Assembly: GCA_037447655.1 (NCBI GenBank)
Contig: JBBHKE010000981.1
Span: forward strand, 1-17,896
Reading direction: 5' to 3'
DNA: 17,896 nt
DNA from: Zygnema cylindricum
Lineage: Eukaryota; Streptophyta; Zygnematophyceae; Zygnematales; Zygnemataceae
Each line of letters begins with the position of its first letter. Within the stretch, counting starts at the first letter, position 1. The notes beneath the pieces were generated by a model. That model did no database searches. It saw nothing but the letters and a program-made list of their open reading frames with translations, and was not told the origin of the DNA. This document shows positions 8,061 to 16,738 of the stretch, piece by piece. The position numbers and the translations under genes are program-made.

Positions 8061-8651
8061 CTAGTCAATCTTTAATTTCAGACCACACTTCTCACTGCAG
8101 AAAATTAGCTTTGGGGAATGCACAGGTTTGGTCATCATATTTGGTACCATCTCACTATCTGGTCGGTACTCTAAACTGATTATTTTGTTTTCTACTTACT
8201 CTCTAATAAAACTGAGTCTGATGTCCATGTGTTTGGCTTTAAAATGATGTTTAGGATTGGCAGAAATAGCGATTGCTGCCTGATTATCACAAAATATTTT
8301 CTGCACACCACTCTTAAGGTGACCAAGCTCACCAATCAAAGACTTGACCCACATCAATTCTTTTACAGCAGAGGAAGAGGCCATATACTCAGCCTCCATG
8401 GTGGACAGAGCAATAACCTTTTGTTGTTTGCTACTCCAACAGCACGCCCCATCACCCACATATAATACATATCCAGAAGTGCATCTCCTCATCGGAGCAT
8501 CACCATAACTGGCATCACTCCAAGTAGTGATGTCAGTATTCTCCCCACCCAAATGCAACCATAGATCCCTAGTTCCTACCAGATATCTAAGGACTCTCTT
8601 AGCTGCCTCCCAATCCTTCTTAGTGGGAGCATTTAGACTTCTACTCAGCAC
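8061..8651 (-). pseudogene. pol: Inner element RNase H domain (one internal stop)
   Basis: From 8651 the frame reads the end of the RT connection (KKDWEAAKRVLRYL) and then a typical copia RNase H: TTWSDASYGD, RRCTSGYVLYVG, CCWSSKQQKVIALSTMEAEYMA, ELMWVKSLIGELG, CDNQAAIAISANPKHHFKAKHMDIRLSFIRE. The acidic residues of SDA, TEAEY-type and CDNQ motifs are all present. A TAA at 8198-8196 replaces a Lys seen in the outer copy. The same frame continues for about 44 codons (NMMTKPVHSPKL) to the natural stop TAG at 8063-8061, right before the polypurine tract. The domain degrades the RNA strand during reverse transcription. It is separated from the RT frame by a one-base loss near 8655. Confidence 0.92.
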
Positions 8652-8653
8652 TC

Positions 8654-8944
8654 TTACTGCTCAGCTAAATCCGGCCGGGTACAATTCATAAAATAGATTA
8701 GACTTCCCACTACTTGCTTGTAAGGAATAGTCTGCATGAACTTCTGTTCATCAGGAGACAATTCCTCGTCTAAGACTCTGACTCCTTCTTCCTCACTCCC
8801 CTCACTTCCATTTTTCAACTCCATTCGAGTTGTACAACTATTAGCTTTATCCATTTGAAAATTTTCAAGCATGTTCCCTATTGCTTCCTTTTGAGTTAGT
8901 CTTATAATTTTTCTTTTTCGGTCTCTCTCTACTTGAATTCCCAA
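8654..8944 (-). pseudogene. pol: Inner element RT, thumb and connection part
   Basis: This frame reads GIQVERDRKRKIIRLTQKEAIGNML and then YKQVVGSLIYFMNCTRPDLA, the standard copia segment between the catalytic box and RNase H. It is cut off from the preceding RT frame by two one-base insertions (in an A-run near 9015 and near 8948) and from RNase H by a one-base deletion near 8655. The first Met is simply an internal residue and not a start. Confidence 0.9.
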
Positions 8945-9009
8945 GAGTATATGTTGCTTCTCCCATATCTTTCTTTTTAAATCTCCCCTTAAGATCGGTT
9001 TTCAGTTTG

Positions 9010-9264
9010 TTAATTTTTTTCCATTGATTTACTTAAAACAAGCAAATCATCAACATTAATTGCAATAAATATAAAACCATCCTCATCTTCGAAAACATAG
9101 ATTGAGTGATCTGAGCTCATCCGAATATATCCCAGACGGGTAAGAAACTCATGAAGCTTCTTATTCCATTGTCGAGGTGCCTGTTTCAAACCATAAAGAG
9201 ATTTAATCAGCCGGCATACCTTACTCTCCTCTCCTTCCTCCACAAAACCTTCGGGTTGTCGCAT
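9010..9264 (-). pseudogene. pol: Inner element RT, palm part with mutated catalytic box
   Basis: The frame reads MRQPEGFVEEGEESKVCRL, SLYGLKQAPRQWNKKLHEF and then AINVDDLLVLSKSM. It is the middle of the copia RT palm. The catalytic box is NVDD (9057-9046) in place of the usual YVDD: the tyrosine codon TAT has become AAT. Both aspartates are kept. It joins the upstream 471-codon frame by a one-base deletion near 9262, and the downstream frame by a one-base insertion in an A-run near 9015. Confidence 0.92.
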
Positions 9265-10622
9265 GAAGATCTCCTCTCCAATTCTCCATGCAAAAATGCT
9301 ATCTTGATGTCCATCTGATGCACTTCCATGTCTTTCGCCGCTGCTAAGCTGAGAAGTATGCGGATGGAGGGAAATCTGACCACCGGGGCAAAGGTTTCCT
9401 CGTAGTCAATTCCTTCCTTTTGTGTAAATCCCTTTGCCACTAATCTGGCCTTGTAGCGCTTGATTGTGTTATCTGGGTTCAGTTTTAATTTGAAAACCCA
9501 CTTACAAACGATTGGTTTTCGGTTAGGTGGACAGTCCACCAGCTCCCAAGTATCGGCTGCCATGATTGAAGCCATCTCCTCATTGATGGCTGTCTTCCAC
9601 CGGTTTCTTTCTGGACAAGTCATCGCCTCTCCATAAGTTTGAGGTTCATCTTGATGAGATAGTTTAGTTACCTTGTTATTAACCTGTTTTTCTTGCAGTC
9701 TTTTGCTACTTCTCCTCCCCCCTTCAAAACCTGAGGCTGGAATAGATGGTTCTCGTGGATTATTTCGAATAAACTCGGCTCCTGCCCTATTCCTTGATTC
9801 CGAATCAATTTCCACCACGTCTTCCGCTTCGAGTAGAGTTGTCACTGGAGTTTCCACAGCCGAGTCCTTTTCGGTCTGATTTGTTCCTGCAAGAATGTCA
9901 TCTTCTCTAAAACCTGGATAGTTAGGAAGCTCAAAGTCATCGGAATTTTCTGAATCAAATCTGATTTTTACTGACTTCGTATATTTGAAGGGATCCACAG
10001 ACTTTCCTTCATCCATAACTACTAGATGCTTTACTAAGATTATATCTTCCCTTTTTAGATCATAAACTCTATATCCTTTAACATCTTCATCATATCCTAA
10101 CAAGTATCCCGGTTTTCCTTTAGGATCTAGCTTCCAATTGGACCGATCAGTATCTAGACTGAACACTTGACTGCCGAAAACCTTTAAGTGAGATATGTCT
10201 GGTTTCCGGCCTGTCCATCTCTCATAAGGTGTTTGATCTTTTATAGCTGAAGTAAGAACTCTATTCTTGAGGTAATTAGAACAGTTCATTGCTTCTGCCC
10301 AAAACCTTTTTCCTATCTTTTTATCTGACAACATACTTCTAGCAGTATCACTTAGTGTTCTATTTAACCTTTCAGCTACCCCATTTTGTTCCGTATTTTC
10401 AGGAACTGTCTTTTGGTGTTGAACCCCATCTTCCCTCAAAAAATCCTCAAACTGGTTAGAAGTATACTCTCCACCATTTTCACTCCTTACTCTCTTGATT
10501 GGAGTTTCATGGAGTTTTTCGCTCCATGCTTTATATTGTCTAAAACAATCCTCAGCTTCAGACTTGTTTTTCAAAAAATATACCCGGGAATTCCGAGACC
10601 AATCATCAGTTATAGTCATCAT
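9207..10622 (-). pseudogene. pol: Inner element integrase core, linker and RT fingers (471-codon open frame)
   Basis: The longest open frame in the window. Residues 1-95 are the integrase core: VRSENGGEY with Glu at residue 48 (10481-10479) where the second catalytic Asp is expected, and NGVAERLNRTL with the catalytic Glu at residue 84, which gives exactly the D-35-E spacing. Residues about 100-200 read TPYERWTGRKPDISHLKVFGS and GYDEDVKGYRVYDLKREDI, the integrase C-terminal region. An acidic linker follows. From about residue 345 the RT begins: INEEMASIMAADTWELVDCP, CKWVFKLKLN, RYKARLVAKGFTQKEGIDYE, TFAPVVRF, and VHQMDIKIAFLHGELE with the motif-A Asp. The last 25 codons are out of frame after a one-base loss near 9262. 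The Met at 10622 is internal: a one-base deletion near 10635 separates it from the protease frame. Confidence 0.95.
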
Positions 10623-11491
10623 AAATCTCTTCCCCTCGGTGAGGGCACTTTAGCCCGTCCCCAAATATCTGTGTGTACTAGATCTAGAATTTTTTCTCCC
10701 TTATAGGTGGCTGATTTAGGAAAGGGTAATCTGTGTGCTTTACCTTGAGCACATCCACTACAATCACTTATATCATCACTTTCAGTGAACTGAATCCCTT
10801 CCACCACTCCCATCTTTTTCATCTCTTTTAAGTTATCTAGATTCACATGCCCAAGCCTCTTATGCCACATCATAATATCATGAACACCAACATAATAAAG
10901 TTTCTTCGTTTCATTACTTAAAATAAGCCTAAACATCCCATGGCTACCTTTCTCAGCAATGAAATAGACATCCTCCTCAAAACTAGCAGTAAAAACTCCT
11001 TCCCTAGTGCTAGTAAAAAAACCCTTATCATCTAATACTGATGTAGAGATAAGATTTTTGTTCAGCTCCGGAATAAACAATACATCGGAGAATGTTAATA
11101 TGGATGTCTTTCCTTCTACTAACACTTTTAGATCTACCGATCCTACAAGAGTAGTGGTGACTATCCTCCCATCCCCGTACTCTATCTCTACGGTGGGAAT
11201 CTTTCTTATCTTAGTGAACATGTGTCTATCCTTACACATGTGCATGGAGGCACCTGAATCTACAATCCAGCCTGCTTCACCTTTCAATCCACCGTAAGCA
11301 CATTTCTGCCTTCGTGGAATTTCGACCTCATTTTTCGCCTCCAACTCCTCATCCAAAAGGAGCTCATCGTCCTCGTCCTCGGATTCAGCCTCAAGTACTT
11401 GTGTGACAAGGGCCTTTTTCTTTCCTCTCGGGGTACCACCGGTCTGCCCCTCCTTTAATCGAAGCTCGGTTAGCTTAGTGCACTCTGCCAT
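10619..11491 (-). pseudogene. pol: Inner element protease and integrase zinc domain (290-codon frame)
   Basis: The frame begins in the Gag zinc knuckle (AEC) and runs through a basic then acidic linker (SEDEDDELLLDEELE). The protease motif DSGAS is at residues 78-82 (11260-11246), preceded by GWIV as is usual in copia. GAG-pre-integrase sequence MMWHKRLGH follows, with the integrase zinc ligands His210, His215, Cys244 and Cys247 all present. The first catalytic Asp is in VHTDIW (residue 275). It ends at a stop caused by a one-base deletion near 10635, after which the integrase continues in another frame. The protease would cut the polyprotein and integrase would insert the cDNA. Confidence 0.94.
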
Positions 11492-12393
11492 ATAGTGCTC
11501 GGTTTCTTACAAAACTGACATAGTCCTTTGGGAGCCCTTGGTTTTTACTCATCGGCCTGTTTTTTCTGCTCCCTACCCCCATAGTTTCCGACGGGTTTTC
11601 GGGAATCCCTGTTCCTCCAATCAGTCGCTGTTGCCAAGGCTTGGCCACTCTTTCCTCCCCTTCGGATCTCAATTGTATTCTCTTGAACGAGAATCATCCC
11701 TACCACTGAGTTCCATATCCACCTTGAGTCAGGCAAGTCCTACACACGGTAAACTATGTTCACGAACTCATTAGGTAACTTCATCAGTAAACAGTTAACC
11801 TTTTCTTTTTCACTAAAATCTTTTCCCGCACTGTGTAGCTCCATGAAGAGTGTAGCAAGCTCATTGCAAAAATCCAACATATTTCCCCCTTTGTATACAT
11901 ACTTCTTAACTTTTTGATCAGCCAACTGTTGTTGCTGAATCGTACCACTTCGGTACATCTCTATGAGAGCCATCCAAAGATCGGATGCCCTTTCTACCTG
12001 CAAATGAGGACATGCAAGTCCTTGAGTGAGATGGCGTAGGATGAAGTGCTTTGCCGCCATATTGTTGAAGTCCCAGGTTTCAGTATCATTCTCCTCATTC
12101 CTCGGAATAGGTGACATGAATGTCGAACCAGTTGCTATTGGTGTGGTCGTCTCCTTCTACTTTCCTTTGTCCACCACCTCTCCTTCTTTTGTTTCCTCCG
12201 TTGAAGGTGGATCCTCTTTCCAGGTGAATCTGGTTCCTCCAAACCCTGGAGGAATTCCAAGAATTGATGGGCGCCCCAACCGTCCACTCATTATCCCCCA
12301 AAACCTTTTTTCGCATAAAGCTCCTATCATCATACTTTCCCAGTATATGAAGCCAGTTCCATTAAAGATTGGTACCCTAGAGGGTGGGCCCAT
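11480..12393 (-). pseudogene. gag: Inner element Gag (three stops and a zinc-knuckle frameshift)
   Basis: The best start is the ATG at 12393-12391, inside the primer-binding site. An in-frame ATG at 12417 lies in the LTR. The frame reads MGPPSRVPIF, GFIYWESMM and CEKRFW. It has an in-frame TAG at 12159-12157 where the outer copy has GAG, a TAG at 11742-11740 and a TAA at 11547-11545. Between the stops the frame is kept: FILRHLTQGLACPHLQ, ASDLWMALIEMYRSG, DFCNELATLFMELHSAGK, LLMKLPNEF. These match the retrotransposon Gag capsid pattern. The zinc knuckle starts CQFCKKP, and a one-base loss at about 11500 removes the Gly and shifts the frame before the His and last Cys. Downstream the frame is taken up by the protease ORF. 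Confidence 0.92.
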
Positions 12394-12397
12394 AACC
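12383..12397 (-). other. Primer-binding site, inner element: complementary to the anticodon arm of initiator tRNA-Met
   Basis: On the minus strand GGTTATGGGCCCACC directly follows the 5' LTR end (12398). All 15 bases are complementary to the anticodon stem-loop of plant initiator tRNA-Met (GGTGGGCCCATAACC). The first Gag ATG (12393-12391) is inside and corresponds to the complement of the tRNA anticodon. Drosophila copia, yeast Ty5 and Volvox Osser are known to prime from this internal tRNA region. Confidence 0.88.
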
Positions 12398-13446
12398 TGA
12401 AACTCTGAGACCTCCATAAGTCCTCAGAGTAGACAGCTTCCAAGAAGCCTCTAGGATAATCCTGACCCCTTTGTGTTTCAGCAAAAATAACTACCACCCT
12501 GGCAGACAAAAACCCTGACCACCTACACCCCTGTGAAGGCAAGACTCCCTTGAGTCGATAGCAAAAAGAATCTATGAATTTGCTCCCTTGAGCAGTAAGT
12601 TATGGAGGGTCAAAGTTGACCTTTTGTATAGAAGCTCTCTGGGAGAGAGGGTCCTATCTTCTAATTTTTCTAAGTCCTATCTCTCTCACAGACTCTATCT
12701 AATGATGTACGGAACCAATCAGAATTGAGTTCCGTACGAAAAAATACAGCTGCCGGTGTACTTTAGGTACGGACATTGTACGACATGGCCTAAATGTCGA
12801 CACATGTCATATCCGGATTCGGTCCCATAATCTCCGGAGATTCCACGATCCAACGTAATTTTGCCACGTGTCATCCGATGTGGCGATGGCCACAAACCGC
12901 CAAAATCTTCCTCCGCGATCTCGGTGCTAATTGCGGCCGTTCGATTAGAATCTAATTTAATCGTAGCCGTAATAAATACATGTGCGGTATTTGTTTCACT
13001 TACGAAACAAATGCGCGGTATTGATTTTTAGTCCGTACCATAATTCGTACTTTATATATTACTGGATCTATGTATCCCGTAATCTATTATAGTTAAATGA
13101 TTTATCCCACGTGTACATGTTTAAATCATTAACGTACTATATACTATGTAAGACTACTTCTAAACTTAACGGCTAAGGCTACCGGCTATTTCCTGTCTGC
13201 CGGCCGGTAGGTACAAGGATCAATTCCTGTCGCCGGCACATTCCTTTTAAATAAATAAACCCTAACTAATATAAATTTCCCGTAAACCTCAGGATAGCCT
13301 AGGTAGCCATGGCTCTAGCTTCCTCTCCAATTTCTAAGTGACTGCGACAAGTTTGAGATTTGGAGAGAGAAGTTAGAGATAGACTGCCTCGGCTTCTTTA
13401 TTTCTTTTCAGACCTAGAAAATACTTAAAAACCATTAGTTTCTACA
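12398..13446 (-). repeat. 5' LTR of inner element (1049 bp)
   Basis: On the minus strand it runs from TGTAGAAACTAATGG at 13446 to GGTCTCAGAGTTTCA at 12398. It aligns with the 3' LTR without visible gaps. It carries a perfect dyad ATTTGTTTC/GAAACAAAT (12989-13012), a G-box CACGTG (12865-12870) and a TATA-like box on the minus strand (13058-13051). The U5 end contains an ATG in frame with Gag (12417-12415). Confidence 0.95.
13051..13058 (-). promoter_or_regulatory. Possible TATA box of inner 5' LTR (TATATAAA)
   Basis: TATATAAA lies about 390 bases into the LTR on the minus strand. The same box is kept in the 3' LTR (7652-7659), and the outer 5' LTR has TATTTAAA about 350 bases in (3971-3978). 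If it is used, the transcript would start near 13020 and R plus U5 would be about 600 bases. There is no direct evidence for the start site. Confidence 0.35.
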
Positions 13447-13451
13447 ATATA
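13447..13451 (+). repeat. Target-site duplication ATATA, right copy
   Basis: Directly follows TCTACA, the end of the inner element, and matches 6994-6998 exactly. The outer coding sequence resumes at once with ATCCTAGTGAAGCATCTAG. Confidence 0.95.
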
Positions 13452-14463
13452 ATCCTAGTGAAGCATCTAGTTGTTATGGATGAAGGGAAATCAGTTTTTC
13501 CCTTTAAGCATATAAAGGCAGGCAAAATCAGATTTGAGTCAGAAAATTCTAACGACTTTGATCTTCCTAACTATCCACGTTTTCGCAAAGATGATGATCT
13601 TGCTGGGACAAACATGACCAAGGTGAATTCAGACGTGGAACCCCTAGTGCCAACTCCAACCGAAGCGTAAGACGTGGTGGAAATAGACCCGAAATTAAGG
13701 GATAGGGGAGAAGTCAAAACTGTTTGTAGGAATCCACAAGAGCCATCCATTCCGGCAGCAGAGTTTTAGGGTGGAAAGAGAAGCAGCAAACGACTGCAAG
13801 AGAAACAAGTTAACAACATGGTAACCAAACTGTCTCACCCTGATAAACCCGAGACTTATGGTAAGGTGGTGAGGAGATGAACTGTCCTGAGAGGAACCGG
13901 TCGAAGACAACCATTAATGAGGAGATGGCTTTGATTATGACAACCAATACATACGAATTAGTGGACTGTCCTCCTGACAGAAAGCCAAACGGGTGTAAGT
14001 GGGTATTTTTATTGAAACTCAACTTGGATAGCAACATTGAGCGCTACAAGGCTCGGGTAGTGGCGAAAGGATTTACCCAAAAAGATGCAATTGACTACGG
14101 GAGACATTTACCCCAGAGGTCAGGTTTCCCTCCGTCCAGATACTTCTCATTGTGGCAGCAACAGAAGACAGGGAAGTACATCAAATGGACATCAAGACAC
14201 CCTTCCTTCATGGAGAGTTGGAAGAGGAGATCTTTATGCGACTGCCCGAAGAAATCGTGGAGCAAGGGGAGGAGGGCAAGGTTTGCCAATTGATCAAATC
14301 TTTGTTTGGGCTGAAACACTCACCCCGGCAATGGAATAAGAAGCTCAATGAGTTTCTTACAGGTTTGGGATACTTTCGGATAAACTCAAATCACCCAATT
14401 TTTTTGTTTGAAGATGAGGAAGGAATTAATTTATTGCAATTTATGTTGATGGTTTGCTTGTCT
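13452..14463 (+). pseudogene. pol: Outer element integrase-RT linker and RT first half (decayed)
   Basis: Continues the codon series broken at 6998, reading ILVKHLVVMDEGKS as in the inner copy. The linker has in-frame stops (TAA near 13667, TAG near 13767). From 13877 the RT reads CPERNR, INEEMALIMTTNTYELVDCP, CKWVFLLKLN and RYKARVVAKGFTQKDAIDY, then loses one base near 14098. In the next frame (14152-14466) it reads VHQMDIKTPFLHGELEEEIFMRLPEE, with the motif-A Asp, and SLFGLKHSPRQWNKKLNEF. The catalytic box is YVDG (14442-14453), with the second Asp (GAT) changed to Gly (GGT). This change should abolish polymerase activity. Confidence 0.9.
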
Positions 14464-14870
14464 TAAGTAAATCAATGGATAAAATAAATAAGTTGAAAAC
14501 GGATATAAAAGGTAGATTTGAGATGAAGGATATGGGCAAAACAAGATATATTTTAGGAATTCAGGTAGAGAGAGACATAGATAGATATATAATCAAACTA
14601 ACTCAAAAGAAGGTCATTGGAAACATGTTAGAAAGATTCCAAACAGACAAATCTAATAGTTGTGCCACTCCAATGGAACTAAAGAAGGGAAACAAAGGGA
14701 GTGTGGAAAAGGGAATTATAATCTTGGATGATGAGTTAGGCCTACAAGAGATGCAGACAATTCCTCATAGACAAGTAGTTGGCAGCCTAATATATTTTAT
14801 GAATTATACTCGACCGTACAAAGCAGTAGCTGTAGGAGTACTAAGTAGGAGCCTGAACGCTCCCCACTAA
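14454..14870 (+). pseudogene. pol: Outer element RT, thumb and connection part
   Basis: A 138-codon frame begins within the catalytic box region and reads LVLSKSMDKINKLKTDIKGRF, MKDMGKTRYILGIQVERD, LTQKKVIGNMLERF, HRQVVGSLIYFMNYTRP and LSRSLNAPH. It is the standard copia stretch leading to RNase H and is free of frameshifts, unlike the inner copy here. It ends at TAA (14868-14870) by a small frame change just before KKDWEATKRVL. Confidence 0.9.
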
Positions 14871-15417
14871 AAAGGATTGGGAGGCAACTAAGAGAGTCCT
14901 TAGGTATCTCATAGGGACTAGGGATCTATGGTTGCATTTTGGTTGGAACAATATTGACATCACCACTTGGAGTGATGCCAGCTATGGGGATGCTCTTATG
15001 AGGAGATGCATGTTTGGGTATGTATTATATGTGGGTGATGGAGCTTGTCGTTGGAGCAACAAGCAGCAAAAGGTCATTGCTCAGTCCACAATGGAGGCCT
15101 CTTGTTCTACTGTAAAAGAATTATTGTGGGTCAAGTCTCTGATTGGTGAACTTGGTCATCTTAAGAGTGGTGTCCAGAAAGTATATTGTGATAATCAGGC
15201 ATCCATTACTATTTCTGCCAATCCTAAACACCACTTTTAAGCGAAACATATGGACATTAGACTTGGTTTTGTGAGGGAGAAGGTGGAAGACAAAATAATC
15301 AATTAAGATTATAGACCAGATATAGAAATGGTAGCAAATATGATGACCAAACCTATACCGTCCCCTGAACTAATTTTATGTAGGGAGAAGTGTGGTCTTA
15401 AATTTAAGAGTGAGTAG
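14870..15417 (+). pseudogene. pol: Outer element RNase H domain (decayed)
   Basis: Reads KDWEATKRVLRYL and then, in the frame 14932-15240, TTWSDASYGDALMRRCMFGYV, CRWSNKQQKVIAQSTMEA, ELLWVKSLIGELG and CDNQASITISANPKHHF. The segment around the EAEY motif has lost a few codons (MEASCSTV), so one catalytic acid is missing. A TAA at 15238 follows KHHF. The frame continues as AKHMDIRLGFVREKVEDKI, another stop, then MMTKPIPSPEL, to the natural stop at 15415-15417 just before the polypurine tract. Confidence 0.9.
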
Positions 15418-15430
15418 AAAATAAGAGGAG
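15418..15430 (+). other. Polypurine tract of outer element
   Basis: AAAATAAGAGGAG ends at the first base of the 3' LTR and directly follows the polyprotein stop. It differs from the inner tract at one position. Confidence 0.82.
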
Positions 15431-16484
15431 TGTAGGAATTAATGGTTATTTAGTATTTTCTAGGTCTACACATGTAAATTAAATGCATAAAAAGAGCAGA
15501 AAGAGTCTGCCTCTAACTCCTCTCTTCAGCTCCCACACTTGTTGCAGTCACATAAGGTTAGAGAGGGAGCTAGAGCCATGGCTGCCTATGTTGTCCAGAG
15601 AGAGAAAGAGAGAGAGAGAGAGGCGGCAGATATTAGAAGGTTTACCAAAATATACTTGACGGATACAACATTTAATCCTGGTACCTCCCATCTATCAAGC
15701 TAACAATAGCCGGTAGCGTTATCTTATAGCCTAGGATCATTGTTAGCGTGTCTATATTTTGATAAGCATTTAAAAGTATACGTGTACGTAAATTTATTTA
15801 ATGGCGCGAACAGATATGTAACATAGACACAGTTATAATATACGTATGGCTTACGGTACTTCGTGAAACGTTTACCGCACATTTGTTTCGACGGGGAAAC
15901 AAACACCGCGCATTGATTTTTGACGGCTAAAATTTAAAGCCGGTTTTTATCGAACGGCCATGATAGGTGCCAAGATCTCGGAACAGGCGCTTTGGCGATT
16001 TTTGGTCACCGCCACGTAAAGCGCCACGTGCCCCGACATCATTGGCTTGCGACATCTTTAGAGAATATGGGAACTAACCTAGATATGGTAAGCGTCATCA
16101 TTTCACCCATGCCGTACGATATCCGTCTAGAAAGTACTGCGACACCTGTACCTTTTTGTACAGACTTTTGATTAGTGCAGTACTCCAATAGTAGAGGGTT
16201 TAGAGAGGGATATAGGACTTAGAAAATTTGGTAGGAGTGTTCTCTCCCAGAGTGCTTTTGTACAAAAAGGCCAACTTTGACCTCATAACTTATCGCCTTG
16301 GGGAGCAAATCAGATATTCTTATATCACTCAAGAGAGTCTTGTCTTTACACGAGTGAAGATGGTAAGAGTTTTTGTCTACCAGGGTGGCAGTTATTCTTA
16401 CTCAAACACAAAAAGGTTAGAGTTATCCTAGAGGCTTCGTGTGAGCTACCCATTCTTAGGACCTATGGAGGTCTCAAAACTACA
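15431..16484 (+). repeat. 3' LTR of outer element (1054 bp)
   Basis: Starts TGTAGGAATTAATGG and ends GGTCTCAAAACTACA, with canonical TG...CA ends. It has a GA microsatellite (about 15596-15631), the dyad at 15881-15904 and the G-box CACGTG at 16025-16030. It differs from the 5' LTR by many substitutions and several indels, including the loss or absence of the 19-bp repeat, so the pair is much older than the inner pair. Confidence 0.92.
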
Positions 16485-16738
16485 AGAGGTACAATGGGGT
16501 ATGTTGCAACTTTAAAGTTTGCAATGGGCACTTGCTAAGGTGATCCTTAGGGGCACCTCTTTTTGCTTTAGCACACTTTCAGGCACTACGAGCATCAACT
16601 ACAAAAACAAAATAAAAATATGCGCGACGTCATACGCGACCAAATCAAGCTACACTATTCAATGACGCCAACTATATTTAACCTGAATATAGGTACGTTT
16701 AACTATTGTCAATTACAATTACTTGGACTATTGCAGTG
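16485..16738. other. Unassigned sequence between outer LTR and RT copy 2
   Basis: I see no gene. There is a near-perfect 21-bp palindrome AGGTGATCCTTAGGGGCACCT at 16538-16558 and a shorter one around AACTTTAAAGTT (16508-16519). It does not continue RT copy 1 from 3624. Confidence 0.4.

Larger units (their letters stand above)
6999..13446 (-). mobile_element. Inner Ty1/copia LTR retrotransposon (6448 bp), minus strand, nested
   Basis: A structurally complete element. On the minus strand: 5' LTR (13446-12398), primer-binding site, Gag, protease, integrase, RT, RNase H, polypurine tract, 3' LTR (8047-6999). The LTRs are both 1049 bp, start TGTAGAAAC and end TTTCA. By eye they differ at roughly 45-50 positions with no obvious indel (about 95% identity, about two thirds transitions). 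It sits in the opposite orientation inside the outer element with a perfect ATATA duplication. Its proteins are recognisably related to the outer element's throughout, and the LTRs share blocks, so the two are sister subfamilies. The coding region has about ten disabling lesions, so it is non-autonomous now. Confidence 0.96.
3625..16484 (+). mobile_element. Outer Ty1/copia LTR retrotransposon, split by a nested copia insertion
   Basis: Two plus-oriented LTRs (3625-4699 and 15431-16484) bound an internal region. In order it holds a primer-binding site, Gag, protease, integrase, RT, RNase H and a polypurine tract, which is the Ty1/copia order (integrase before RT). The internal region is broken at 6998/13447 by the inner element. 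Without that insert and one copy of its duplication, the element is about 6.4 kb, close to the inner element's 6448 bp. The LTRs differ by many substitutions and several indels and the coding region has over ten lesions, so it is old and cannot move by itself. Flanking 5-mers GGGGG (3620-3624) and AGAGG (16485-16489) do not give a convincing target duplication. Confidence 0.93.

Noticed and set aside
8229-8465. Plus-strand 78-codon frame
   Set aside because: It is the antisense of the inner RNase H domain, which has clear family motifs on the minus strand.
10386-11297. Plus-strand open frames opposite integrase and protease (for example 10386-10706 and 11007-11297)
   Set aside because: They are antisense shadows of the inner pol gene, with no motif of their own.
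12383-12397. A tRNA gene fragment (plus strand reads GGTGGGCCCATAACC)
   Set aside because: Only the anticodon arm is present, with no D-arm, T-arm or acceptor sequence around it. It sits at the LTR edge in two independent elements, so it is a primer-binding site.
15596-15631. GA microsatellite as a regulatory GAGA element
   Set aside because: It is a simple repeat of different length in the two outer LTRs and is absent from the inner LTRs, so slippage explains it.
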